Source: Heritagella sp051881655 | GTDB taxonomy: Bacteria > Bacillota > Clostridia > Oscillospirales > Acutalibacteraceae | NCBI GenBank assembly: GCA_051881655.1 | Contig: JBJEQH010000246.1 | Span: 1 to 23,314, forward strand | DNA: 23,314 nucleotides | Direction: 5' to 3' | Shown here: positions 1-7,277 of the stretch, in pieces | Position numbering within the stretch: position 1 is the first letter of the stretch | Layout: each line of letters begins with the position of its first letter | Notes under the pieces: generated by a model | What the model saw: only the letters and a program-made list of their open reading frames with translations | Database searches by the model: none | Told to the model about the DNA's origin: nothing | Made by a program: the position numbers and the translations under genes

Positions 1-41
1 CTTCCGCTCTGTAAGGAAAGCCGGAGAACAGGAATTCCCTA

Positions 42-70
42 TTGACGGGATAGGAAATCAATGGTATAAT
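42..70 (+). promoter_or_regulatory. SigA-type promoter for the hydE operon
   Basis: TTGACG (42-47) and TATAAT (65-70) are separated by exactly 17 bp, and a TG two bases before the -10 adds an extended -10 element. This is one of the best sigma-70-type matches in the window. Transcription would start near 77, leaving an untranslated leader of about 330 nt before hydE. No other plus-strand gene lies between, so hydE is the likely target. Confidence 0.75.
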
Positions 71-76
71 TTAAAC

Positions 77-406
77 CAATTAAATTTATGGGTAAATTAT
101 TGGGAGAAGAAAAGCTGCCGCAGAATGAGAGCGGTGCACTGGGGGCATCCTGATTCTGCACCCATACCGAATCCGCCTGTTTCCGGAAAGGGAAATTGTG
201 GAATGCCGTGGAAAACACGATGACTGTAAACTGGGGGGCTTTGTCCGAAAGGGGTCTTCCAGTTTTCTTTTGCGTACGGATGTCCCCGAAAACAGACAGG
301 GAAGAGAGCGCGCAGTTCTCTGGGAAACACAGTTTCCCAAGGAAACATAGTTTCCCGGGGAAACACGTTTCCCCGGAATAAAAGAGGAGACAAGGTAGAG
401 AAAGCG
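77..406 (+). other. Long 5' leader of the hydE operon, no recognised riboswitch
   Basis: About 330 nt separate the predicted start of transcription from the hydE start codon. I see no convincing protein gene on either strand. A frame open from the left edge to about 223 carries no recognisable family and runs through the promoter. The leader can form a GCAGAAT/ATTCTGC pairing (120-126 with 153-159) and ends in a run of three small palindromes listed separately. I compared it by eye with common clostridial riboswitch cores (TPP, SAM, cyclic-di-GMP, THF, Moco) and recognised none. It may be an unlabelled regulatory leader or simply long. Confidence 0.4.
321..376 (+). repeat. Three tandem 18-bp palindromic repeats
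   Basis: Three adjacent 18-nt units (321-338, 339-356, 357-374) share the form GGAAAC-N(2-3)-GTTTCC. Unit 1 pairs GGGAAAC (322-328) with GTTTCCC (332-338). Unit 2 pairs GGAAAC (341-346) with GTTTCC (350-355). Unit 3 pairs CCGGGGAAA with TTTCCCCGG across 355-376. Each unit is its own inverted repeat and each is a near copy of its neighbours. They lie 31 nt upstream of the hydE start, just before a purine-rich stretch containing GAGGAG. They could be protein-binding sites, a row of RNA hairpins near the ribosome site, or a short palindromic repeat family. Confidence 0.85.
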
Positions 407-1462
407 ATGAATAAAGCAGAACTTGTGGAAAAGCTGACCGGGGAGAGGAATCTATCGGATTATGAACTGACAGCACTGCTGGAGAGCGGCGAATCCGACG
501 CCGGTCTCCTATGGACGGCGGATAAAAAACGCAGAGAGGTCTATGGGGATGAGGTCTATATCCGGGGGCTGATTGAGTTTACCAACTACTGCCGGAATGA
601 TTGTTATTACTGCGGAATTCGCCGGGGAAATCAGAGGGCCGAGCGGTACCGGCTGAGCCAGGAGGAAATCCTCGCCTGCTGTGAAGAGGGGTACCGGCTG
701 GGATTTCGCACCTATGTTCTGCAGGGGGGCGAGGACCCCTATTATACGGATGCCCGAATCTGCGGGATCGTCGCCGAAATCCGGAACCGATTTCCGGACT
801 GCGCCATTACCCTCTCTCTCGGGGAAAAAACGAAAGAGAGCTACCGCTCCTTTTTCCGTGCAGGTGCCAACCGCTACCTTCTGCGCCATGAAACCGCCAA
901 TGAGTCCCATTATCGGAAGCTGCATCCCGACAGCATGAGTCTGCGGGCCCGGAAACAGTGCCTGTATGATTTAAAAGAGATCGGCTACCAGGTGGGGTCC
1001 GGCTTTATGGTGGGTTCCCCGTATCAGACAACGGAAAACCTGGTGGAGGATCTGCGCTTTTTGCAGGATCTGCAGCCGGATATGATCGGGATCGGCCCCT
1101 ATATTACGCACAGGGATACGCCGTTTGCCTCCTTTCAAAGCGGCAGCCTCTCTCTCACCCTGCGGCTGCTGGCCATTTTGCGGCTGCTGTTTCCCTATGC
1201 CCTGATTCCTGCCACCACCGCACTGGGCACCATTCACCCCCAGGGGCGTGAGCTCGGGCTGAAGGCCGGCGCTAATGTGGTAATGCCGAACCTTTCGCCG
1301 GTGGGCGTGCGGGAGCTGTACACTCTCTATGAGAACAAGATATGTACCGGTGAAGAGGCGGCCCAGTGCCGCGGTTGCCTGGAACAGCGTGTGCGCGCCG
1401 CCGGATACCGGATTGTGACCGCCATCGGAAACGCAAAAAAAGAGGCAGCCGGATCAGAATAG
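407..1462 (+). CDS. hydE: [FeFe]-hydrogenase H-cluster maturase HydE (radical SAM)
   Basis: The 351-aa product matches HydE, which works with HydG and HydF to build the organometallic 2Fe subcluster of [FeFe] hydrogenase in the cytoplasm. The radical-SAM signature CxxxCxxC is at residues 62, 66 and 69 and would bind the S-adenosylmethionine [4Fe-4S] cluster. A second trio, C-x7-C-x2-C at 313, 321 and 324, has the spacing of the accessory cluster known from Thermotoga HydE. The LQGGEDP stretch (about 105-111) and a TIM-barrel-like length are typical. The start is preceded by purine-rich sequence, although the best GGAG core sits about 18 nt upstream, so the ribosome site is not ideal. It heads a plus-strand operon. 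hydF, hydG and the hydrogenase itself are not in the window, as is common for scattered clostridial maturases. Confidence 0.93.
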   Translation: MNKAELVEKLTGERNLSDYELTALLESGESDAGLLWTADKKRREVYGDEVYIRGLIEFTNYCRNDCYYCGIRRGNQRAERYRLSQEEILACCEEGYRLGFRTYVLQGGEDPYYTDARICGIVAEIRNRFPDCAITLSLGEKTKESYRSFFRAGANRYLLRHETANESHYRKLHPDSMSLRARKQCLYDLKEIGYQVGSGFMVGSPYQTTENLVEDLRFLQDLQPDMIGIGPYITHRDTPFASFQSGSLSLTLRLLAILRLLFPYALIPATTALGTIHPQGRELGLKAGANVVMPNLSPVGVRELYTLYENKICTGEEAAQCRGCLEQRVRAAGYRIVTAIGNAKKEAAGSE

Positions 1463-1571
1463 GACAGCGGGAACGTGCATGTACCGGACTGGGATCTCCG
1501 AAAAATAATGTAGGGAACGCACCCGGTGCTTTAAAAATATGGGATGGGGATAAGAGGAAAGGAGAGACAGA

Positions 1572-1784
1572 ATGATTCTTTCTTTTGATGATGTCAGGGA
1601 ACTGAAAAAAGAGGTGGCGGAAAAGTTTTCCGTCCCGGTACACTTTCATGATGGCTGCGGCGGGCAGTATTTTACGCTGGAGGCTCCGGATCCGGACCTG
1701 ACCGCGTTTATTACCCGTTATTGCGCGGAGAGAAACCGGCGGGCCGTTTTTACCGGAGACGGCACCCGCTTTACGATTGAATAA
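1572..1784 (+). CDS. Small conserved protein, RDAC-like
   Basis: This is a 70-aa protein behind a strong AGGAAAGGAG ribosome site. It sits between hydE and larE on the same strand, about 110 nt after hydE and 53 nt before larE, so it is probably co-transcribed. The central segment HFHDGCGGQ (about residues 24-32) resembles the RDACGxQ core of small clostridial proteins annotated as RDAC family. That assignment is from memory of the motif and is tentative. It has no signal peptide or membrane segment. Two cysteines (29 and 51) and two histidines near the core could be reactive or metal-binding. No function is known to me. The genomic company of cofactor and sulfur-transfer enzymes is the only clue. 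Confidence 0.7.
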   Translation: MILSFDDVRELKKEVAEKFSVPVHFHDGCGGQYFTLEAPDPDLTAFITRYCAERNRRAVFTGDGTRFTIE

Positions 1785-1837
1785 GTGAATAAGAAAGAAT
1801 GGACACAAGAGAGAAAACAGGTTGCAAGGAGGCAGTT

Positions 1838-2644
1838 ATGAAAAGTATCACAGAAAAATCAGAGGACCTGCGGGCCTATTTGCGCTCTCTCGGCAGTGTG
1901 GCCGTCGCTTTTTCCAGCGGCGTGGATTCCACCTTCCTGCTGCGGGTTGCCCACGATGAGCTGGGGGACAAGGTTCTCGCGGTGACCGCCTCCTCCTGCT
2001 CTTTCCCCGAGCGGGAACTGAAGGAAGCGCAGATGTTTTGCGAGCAAAATGGGATCCGGCACATCGTCTGCAAGTCGGAGGAGCTGGATATCGACGGATT
2101 CCGCCAGAATCCCAAAAACCGCTGCTATCTCTGTAAGCACGAGCTTTTTGAGAAAATAGGGGCCATTGCCAGGGAGAATGGGCTGGCCGCCGTTGCGGAG
2201 GGGTCCAATATGGATGACAATGGCGACTATCGCCCCGGGCTGATTGCGGTTAAAGAGCTCGGGGTAAAAAGCCCCCTGCGGGAAGCGGAACTGACCAAGG
2301 CGGAGATCCGCCAGCTCTCGAAGCAGCTGGGACTGCCCACCTGGAATAAACAGTCCTTTGCCTGCCTGTCCTCCCGGTTTGCCTATGGAGAGACCATCAA
2401 TGAGGAAAAACTCGGGATGGTCGATAAAGCGGAACAGCGCCTTTTGGATCTGGGCTTTCATCAGGTCCGCGTCCGGATTCACGGGAAAATCGCACGGATT
2501 GAAATTGATCCCTCCGAATTCCCGAAAATCCTTCAGGCGGATATGGCAAAGCAGCTGAACCGGTATCTTTTGGAGCTTGGCTTTACATATGTAACCCTGG
2601 ATCTGGGCGGATACCAGACCGGCAGTATGAACAAAACCCTGTAA
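1838..2644 (+). CDS. larE: LarE-type ATP-dependent sulfur transferase
   Basis: The 268-aa product belongs to the LarE PP-loop family. LarE adenylylates the LarB product and supplies sulfur to make the nickel-pincer nucleotide cofactor of lactate racemase-type enzymes. The PP-loop SSGVDS is at residues 26-31. Cys176 in ACLSSR corresponds to the sulfur-donor cysteine of the family, and a CxxC pair at 96 and 99 (RCYLCK) adds two more. Family members with three cysteines are reported to carry a [4Fe-4S] cluster and to use cluster-bound sulfide rather than destroying a protein cysteine, so I infer the cluster type here. The start is set at 1838 because AAGGAGG lies 5 nt before it. An upstream in-frame ATG at 1799 has no ribosome site. 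larB, larC and a racemase are absent nearby. The real target could be another nickel-pincer enzyme or another thiolation. Confidence 0.88.
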   Translation: MKSITEKSEDLRAYLRSLGSVAVAFSSGVDSTFLLRVAHDELGDKVLAVTASSCSFPERELKEAQMFCEQNGIRHIVCKSEELDIDGFRQNPKNRCYLCKHELFEKIGAIARENGLAAVAEGSNMDDNGDYRPGLIAVKELGVKSPLREAELTKAEIRQLSKQLGLPTWNKQSFACLSSRFAYGETINEEKLGMVDKAEQRLLDLGFHQVRVRIHGKIARIEIDPSEFPKILQADMAKQLNRYLLELGFTYVTLDLGGYQTGSMNKTL

Positions 2645-2668
2645 AGGGAAGGCGGAGAAGGAAAGAAT

Positions 2669-3436
2669 ATGCTGAATCAGTTTTCAAGAACGGAACTCCT
2701 GTTTGGAAAAGAGGCCATGGAGAAGCTGGCCTCTTCCCGTGTTGCCGTATTCGGAATCGGTGGAGTGGGAGGCTATACGGTGGAGGCGCTGGTCCGATCG
2801 GGCATTGGCGCGGTGGACCTTATTGACGATGATAAAATATGCCTGAGCAATATAAACCGGCAGATCTATGCAACCCGCAAGACCGTCGGGCAGTATAAGG
2901 TGGATGTGGCCGCCGGGCGGATTGCTGAGATCAATCCCGATGTGAAGGTGCGGACTTACAAGACCTTCTATACGCCCGAGACAGCCGGGCAGTTTCCCTT
3001 TTCCGAGTATGACTATATTGTGGATGCCATTGATACCGTAACCGGGAAGATCGCTCTGGTGATGAATGCCAAGGCGGCGGGCGTACCGATCATCAGCTCG
3101 ATGGGGGCGGGGAATAAGGTGGATCCCACCGCCTTTGAGGTGACGGATCTCTACAAGACCTCTGTCTGCCCGCTGGCGCGGATTATGCGGTACGAGCTGA
3201 AGCGCCGGGGCATTAAAAAGCTGAAGGTTGTGTATTCAAAGGAACCGCCGCTGACTCCGATGGATGACAGAGAGATCAGCTGTCGGGCCCACTGTATCTG
3301 CCCGCCGGGTACGGCGAGAAAATGCACGCAGCGGCGCCAGGTGCCGGGCAGCAATGCCTTTGTGCCGTCCGTGGTGGGGCTGATTATTGCCGGGGAAGTG
3401 ATCAAGGACCTAACGAATTTTCACGCCCGGCCGTAA
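2669..3436 (+). CDS. tcdA: tRNA threonylcarbamoyladenosine dehydratase TcdA (ThiF/E1-like)
   Basis: The 255-aa product is an E1-like ThiF/MoeB-superfamily enzyme of the TcdA (CsdL/YgdL) group. TcdA uses ATP to dehydrate t6A37 in tRNA to the cyclic ct6A form. The nucleotide-binding GIGGVGG is at residues 29-35, followed by an acidic DDD segment and NINRQ near 61-65, then a conserved VDAID. Near the C-terminus is a cysteine cluster (SCRAHCICPPG with a further RKC) and the PGSNAFVP block, both common in clostridial TcdA. It begins 24 nt after larE behind a GGAG site and is the last gene of the operon before a strong terminator. The csdA/csdE sulfur genes that accompany it in Escherichia coli are not here. 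Confidence 0.9.
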   Translation: MLNQFSRTELLFGKEAMEKLASSRVAVFGIGGVGGYTVEALVRSGIGAVDLIDDDKICLSNINRQIYATRKTVGQYKVDVAAGRIAEINPDVKVRTYKTFYTPETAGQFPFSEYDYIVDAIDTVTGKIALVMNAKAAGVPIISSMGAGNKVDPTAFEVTDLYKTSVCPLARIMRYELKRRGIKKLKVVYSKEPPLTPMDDREISCRAHCICPPGTARKCTQRRQVPGSNAFVPSVVGLIIAGEVIKDLTNFHARP

Positions 3437-3489
3437 AAGGCGGAGTGGTTCAAAAAGGCGATTCCTTCAGGTTCCCTCCCATCATTCAC

Positions 3490-3544
3490 ATAGCCAAAAG
3501 CCGGGACTGGAATTTTTCAGCCCCGGCTTTTGGCTATATTTTTT
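3490..3544 (+). terminator. Rho-independent terminator of the hydE-tcdA operon
   Basis: A perfect 16-bp stem (3490-3505 paired with 3522-3537) with a 16-nt loop is followed by six T residues (3539-3544). The T run overlaps the stop codon of the convergent DUF4363 gene. The other strand has no T tract after the stem, so termination is mainly for plus-strand transcripts. Confidence 0.9.
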
Positions 3545-3923
3545 ACAGAATATTCTCCAGCCGCAGTTCTTCGGTCTCTTTCAGGTGCTTCATGGCGTCC
3601 TCAATTTGTGCGCAGGTGGCCTGGGCCATCCCTTTCTCCCCGTTTTCCAGATACCAGGGGAGAGCGGCCAGGTGCTCATCAATTCCCTCCAGCTCTTTAT
3701 GGCAGAGAAAGGTACACAAAATGGTGTGATAGCCCTCCCACTCCTTTTGCAGCTGACGGCTGGCCTCCTGTGCCAGGACAAAATCCCCCTTGTCCATCGT
3801 CTGTGAAATGGTCTGGATCCTTTCATTGATCCGCGCCGAGACCGTTTCGGACATATACGTTCCAAAAAGGCACAGGGAAATCAGAAAAGCCGATAGCAGG
3901 CAGGCGATTCCCAATCGTTTCAT
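3543..3923 (-). CDS. DUF4363 family membrane-anchored protein
   Basis: The 126-aa product starts with a short basic end and one hydrophobic segment (about residues 3-24), then a largely helical, charged region. This fits DUF4363, an uncharacterised family that often sits beside DUF421 proteins in spore-forming Clostridia. The ATG at 3923 overlaps the TGA of the upstream DUF421 gene as ATGA, indicating translational coupling. The protein is predicted to be anchored in the membrane with its helical part outside. A longer upstream in-frame extension is rejected because it would overlap the neighbouring gene and lacks a signal. The function is unknown, and the link with spores is inferred from the divergent ger operon. 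Confidence 0.8.
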   Translation of the reverse strand: MKRLGIACLLSAFLISLCLFGTYMSETVSARINERIQTISQTMDKGDFVLAQEASRQLQKEWEGYHTILCTFLCHKELEGIDEHLAALPWYLENGEKGMAQATCAQIEDAMKHLKETEELRLENIL

Positions 3924-4597
3924 CGGTTGTCCTCCTTTTTTACCAGCGTATACCCGCCCTGGGGGGTGGCCGTCATCAGAAAAATCTCTTCCCTTCGGGT
4001 GTTCTCCTGCCGGAGAATGGCCTCCGCCCATTCCTGCGTCTTTCCGCACAGTGACAGTCCCCAGGAGGAAAATGTACCGTCATGGATCACGACCGCTTCG
4101 AACAGGGGCTCGTCATTGGAAATTTTCAGCATGGAAACGGTGGGCACTTCCTTTTCCGGTTTTTTGATGATGCTCATGGTACCGTTCGTTTCCACAATGG
4201 CATAGGCCACATCGGAAAGGGCAAAAATGTCCTTTTGGCGCAGTTCCTCCCACAGGTCTTCAATCGTAATGCGCAGTTCGCGCATTTTCTGCTGATTGAG
4301 CTTTCCGTTTTCGATCAGGACAATCGGACTGCCGCAGAGAAGCCGCCGGAACCGGCGGCTTCTCATCATGGCGAACGAGAGGAACAGCTCCACGGCGATC
4401 AAAACCAAGATGGGGAGAAGTCCGCTGACCAGCGGCTGGTCGGTATCCTGCATGGGAATGGCGGCGATATCGGAAATCAGAAGGGTGACGACCAGTTCAC
4501 TGGTCTGCAGCTCGCTGATCTGCCGTTTGCCCATCAGGCGCATACCGACCAGTATGACAAAATATAAAATCAGGGTACGGATCAGGGATATGGTCAT
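3920..4597 (-). CDS. DUF421 (YetF-like) membrane protein
   Basis: The 225-aa product has about three N-terminal membrane segments (roughly residues 1-80), the GKRQISELQTSELV motif typical of DUF421 near 24-37, and a soluble alpha/beta C-terminal domain. In Bacillus, YetF and the related 2Duf protein are connected with the spore inner membrane and spore resistance, so a spore role is plausible but inferred. The start at 4597 is chosen for a strong GGGAGGAG site 5 nt upstream. An upstream in-frame ATG at 4657 has none. It is translationally coupled to the DUF4363 gene and divergent from the germination operon. Codons for a basic stretch (MRSRRFRRLL) include a 28-nt perfect inverted repeat. Confidence 0.88.
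   Translation of the reverse strand: MTISLIRTLILYFVILVGMRLMGKRQISELQTSELVVTLLISDIAAIPMQDTDQPLVSGLLPILVLIAVELFLSFAMMRSRRFRRLLCGSPIVLIENGKLNQQKMRELRITIEDLWEELRQKDIFALSDVAYAIVETNGTMSIIKKPEKEVPTVSMLKISNDEPLFEAVVIHDGTFSSWGLSLCGKTQEWAEAILRQENTRREEIFLMTATPQGGYTLVKKEDNR
4337..4364. repeat. 28-nt perfect inverted repeat inside the DUF421 gene
   Basis: Thirteen bases on each side (4337-4349 and 4352-4364) are exact reverse complements around a 2-nt centre. It is read through as the arginine-rich linker between the membrane and soluble parts of the protein. No T run follows on either strand, so it is not a standard terminator. Confidence 0.8.
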
Positions 4598-4723
4598 ACA
4601 GTCTCCTCCCGGTATCAACTTCTGTATAGGAATCAGACAAAGGTAGTTTGCACCCAAAGGAAATGGTTATACATGGTATAAACCCGCCGATTTGCAGCAG
4701 AATACAGGGAAAAGAGGTGAGCG
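4598..4723. promoter_or_regulatory. Divergent control region between DUF421 and ger operons
   Basis: 126 bp separate two divergent start codons. On the plus strand, CATGGTA (4672-4678) fits the CATnnTA -10 of sporulation factor SigG. A weak GCACC (4650-4654) lies 17 bp upstream in the -35 position. In Bacillus the ger operons are SigG-dependent, so forespore expression is expected, but this match is partial. A TATAA within the same stretch could also serve another sigma factor. No convincing promoter for the minus-strand pair was found. Confidence 0.35.
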
Positions 4724-6205
4724 ATGATGGAACAGAAGGAACAGACCTTCACCGCATCTTTATCGGAAAATCTGGAAATGCTGAAAAAACTGTTCGGCAA
4801 TACTATGGACTATCTGCCGCGCACGTTTCAAATCGGGGAAACACCGGCGGCCCTGATCACCATTGACGGCCTTGTCAATAAGCAGACGATCGCCCAGAGC
4901 ATTCTGCAGCCCATTCTCTCGGTTCCCATTCTGCAGCTGGGCGGCCAGCAAAAGCTGTGCTATATCCGCGACCATGCGCTGGCCACGGTGGAGCAGAAGG
5001 AGATTACCCAGCTGCAGCAGGGAACCGATTTGCTGATGGCCGGGTTTGCTCTTTTACTGCTGGAGGGCGCTTCCTTCGCACTGGCTTTTGGCGTGCAGGG
5101 GTTTCCGCTTCGCAGTGTGGATGAACCGGCCAACGAGACCATGCAGCTCGGCTCCCGGGAGGGCTTTGTGGAGTCTGTCCAGGTAAATGTCGCCATGATC
5201 CGGCGCCGGCTGCGCACCCCGGATCTCCGGTTTGAATCCATGACCGTGGGAAAGCAGAGCCGCACCCAGATTGCCCTGTGTTATCTCACAGACCGGGCCG
5301 ATCCCGCCATGCTTGAAAAGCTGAAGCAGCGTCTTGAAAATCTTCCGCTGGATAATGTGCTGGCCGTGGGGTATCTCGCGCCTTTTATCCACGGCAAAGG
5401 GGTCTTCAGCGGGGTGGGAATGACCGAACGCCCCGATACCGTGTGCGGGAAAATCGAGGAAGGGCGCATTGCCATTCTGATTAACGGCACCCCCAATGTC
5501 CTGTTGGTGCCCTATCTGTTTATCGAAAATTTTCAGAGCTTTGACGACTATGCCATCCGGCCGTCCTTTGCGGTACTGGCCCGGGTGCTGAAATTTCTCT
5601 CCTTTTTCATTTCCATGTTGGCGCCCGGCATTTTTGTCAGCGTGTGTACGTTTCATCCCGAACTTTTGCCCATGAATCTGCTGACCAAAGTCGCCCAGGC
5701 GATCACCCAGACCCCGCTCTCTATGATGGCGGAAATGCTGCTGGTGCAGATCCTGTATGAGATCCTGCGGGAGGCCGGTCTGCGCGTTCCCCGAAATCTG
5801 AGCCAGATTATCAGTATCGTGGGTGCCCTGGTCATTGGCGAGACCGCGATCAATGCCGGATTTATCGGCGGGCCCACTCTGCTGGTGGTGGCCGTTTCGG
5901 CGGTGTGCAGTTATACCATCCCCTCTCTGTACGAGGCCGTGGCGATCCTGCGGATCCTGTTTATTCTGCTGGGGGGTACCCTGGGATTGTGGGGAATCTG
6001 CGCGGCAGTGGTTATTCTGATGGTGGACGTATGCGGCGAAAGTCTGTATGGAATCCCGCTCACGGCGCCGCTGTCGCCCTTCTCCCTGCGGGGGATGCGC
6101 GATTTCCTGTGGCGGACGGGATGGAAGAAAATGGCCGGAAAGCCCTATCTGGTCAAAAACATGCCGGGGGCCCGGCACGAGGAGGACAGCCATGGGGACA
6201 AGTGA
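4724..6205 (+). CDS. gerAA: GerA-family germinant receptor subunit A
   Basis: The 493-aa product is the A subunit of a spore germinant receptor, an integral protein of the spore inner membrane that takes part in nutrient sensing and ion release. The N-terminal half (about 1-270) is the large soluble domain. The C-terminal half carries about five membrane segments, starting near 285, with the family block FHPELLP and the GETAINAGFIGGP stretch. Length and layout match Bacillus GerAA-type proteins. Two adjacent ATGs (4724 and 4727) follow an AGAGGTGAG site, and either could be the start. It overlaps gerB by 14 nt. The specific receptor type (GerA, GerB, GerK) and the germinant cannot be read from the sequence. 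Confidence 0.93.
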   Translation: MMEQKEQTFTASLSENLEMLKKLFGNTMDYLPRTFQIGETPAALITIDGLVNKQTIAQSILQPILSVPILQLGGQQKLCYIRDHALATVEQKEITQLQQGTDLLMAGFALLLLEGASFALAFGVQGFPLRSVDEPANETMQLGSREGFVESVQVNVAMIRRRLRTPDLRFESMTVGKQSRTQIALCYLTDRADPAMLEKLKQRLENLPLDNVLAVGYLAPFIHGKGVFSGVGMTERPDTVCGKIEEGRIAILINGTPNVLLVPYLFIENFQSFDDYAIRPSFAVLARVLKFLSFFISMLAPGIFVSVCTFHPELLPMNLLTKVAQAITQTPLSMMAEMLLVQILYEILREAGLRVPRNLSQIISIVGALVIGETAINAGFIGGPTLLVVAVSAVCSYTIPSLYEAVAILRILFILLGGTLGLWGICAAVVILMVDVCGESLYGIPLTAPLSPFSLRGMRDFLWRTGWKKMAGKPYLVKNMPGARHEEDSHGDK

Positions 6206-7277
6206 CGGAAAAATTCAGGCATGGCAGCTGTATCTGCTGCTGTTTCTTTCCCGCGTAATCCTGCTGTTTACCGTGGATGCAGAAATGATGGGGGGAAAAA
6301 ACCTGCTGTCACTCACGCTGTCCGCAGTTTTTTCCATGCTGCTTACCTTTGTGCTGGCGGCCCCCGCTCTCTATGCGCACCGGCGCTGGCCGCAGAAGAA
6401 TCTGCTCGCCATCGGGGAGATGGCCTTTGGTAAAATGGGCAGGGATCTTCTGGCGGTTCTTTATCTGCTGTTTTTCCTGGTGGCGGATGGGTATTACCTG
6501 TGTGATTTCGGGCGCTTTTTGCAGGTGGAAACCGAATACGGCGCTTCGGTATGGCTGATTTTGGCAGCGGTTGTGCTGGCCACCCTGTATTGTCTGAAAA
6601 AAGGGCTGCAGGCCATCGCAAGAACGGCGGTTCTGCTGGCGGGTGCCATGATTCTGCTGCTGTTGCTGATGGTTCCCATCTGGATCCCAATGATGGACGG
6701 CAGCCGCACCCTGCCCCTTTTTTATGAGGGGACGGATCCGGTCCTCAGGGGGACGCTGAGCTTTACGGCCCGCAGCACCCGCTTTGCGGCCCTTTTATTC
6801 CTGCTTCCGCAGGTGAAGGGGCGCGTGACCCGCGGCTTTTTCTGGTGGAATATCGGGATCACAGCCTCGTTTGTCCTGTTCTTTCTTCTGATTTCCGTCT
6901 GTCTGGGCGAATACGGGGCCAGCGTACCCTATCCGGTGTATACGCTGCTGCAGCTGTTCAGCTACGGCCCCTTTACCCGGTTGGATGCGGTTTTTACCGG
7001 CGGATGGATTATGGCCATGATTATGAAGCTCGCGATGGACCAGCTGATGTTCGCCCTGTGCTTTCAGTGCTGTTTTCCCGGTGCCGGAAAATGGTGGCGG
7101 TATTGCGGCCCGTTCCTTGTATCCGGTGTAACGGCTTTCCTGTTTTTTCATACGGGGTGGCATGAAAAAATCGGTGCAACCTCCTTCTTCCTCACGGCCA
7201 CGTTGCTAATGCTGCTGATTATCCCCTGCCTTACCATCGCAGGGGGGATGGTGAGAGAAAAGAGAGGTGCAAAATGA
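6192..7277 (+). CDS. gerAB: GerA-family germinant receptor subunit B (GerAB-like)
   Basis: The 361-aa product is a polytopic membrane protein with about ten hydrophobic segments, fitting the APC-transporter-like B subunit that binds the nutrient germinant. The start at 6192 follows a GAGGAGGAC site lying inside the end of the A-subunit gene. A longer in-frame extension upstream is rejected because it is only a shadow of that gene. The gene ends in an ATGA overlap with the C subunit, so the three are translationally coupled in the order A-B-C, as in the Bacillus gerA operon. Confidence 0.9.
   Translation: MGTSDGKIQAWQLYLLLFLSRVILLFTVDAEMMGGKNLLSLTLSAVFSMLLTFVLAAPALYAHRRWPQKNLLAIGEMAFGKMGRDLLAVLYLLFFLVADGYYLCDFGRFLQVETEYGASVWLILAAVVLATLYCLKKGLQAIARTAVLLAGAMILLLLLMVPIWIPMMDGSRTLPLFYEGTDPVLRGTLSFTARSTRFAALLFLLPQVKGRVTRGFFWWNIGITASFVLFFLLISVCLGEYGASVPYPVYTLLQLFSYGPFTRLDAVFTGGWIMAMIMKLAMDQLMFALCFQCCFPGAGKWWRYCGPFLVSGVTAFLFFHTGWHEKIGATSFFLTATLLMLLIIPCLTIAGGMVREKRGAK

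Noticed and set aside
2..225. Frame open from the left edge for about 74 codons on the plus strand
   Set aside because: It runs through a strong promoter, has no recognisable family or start, and looks like chance in a non-coding leader. A real gene tail cannot be fully excluded without the sequence to the left.
39..476. Minus-strand frame of 145 codons across the hydE leader
   Set aside because: The repeated CFPGKLCF-type residues come only from the palindromic repeats, and it overlaps the hydE start. No ribosome site supports it.
1438..1571. Possible terminator or promoter between hydE and the small gene
   Set aside because: No stem with a T run and no paired -35/-10 boxes were found, so co-transcription is the simpler reading.
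1799..1837. Earlier ATG for larE
   Set aside because: No ribosome site precedes it, while AAGGAGG is correctly placed for 1838, and the 13 added residues are not family-like.
5054..6193. 379-codon minus-strand frame opposite the gerA gene
   Set aside because: It has a His/Gln/Gly-rich composition typical of an antisense shadow, with no family. The plus-strand gene is clear.
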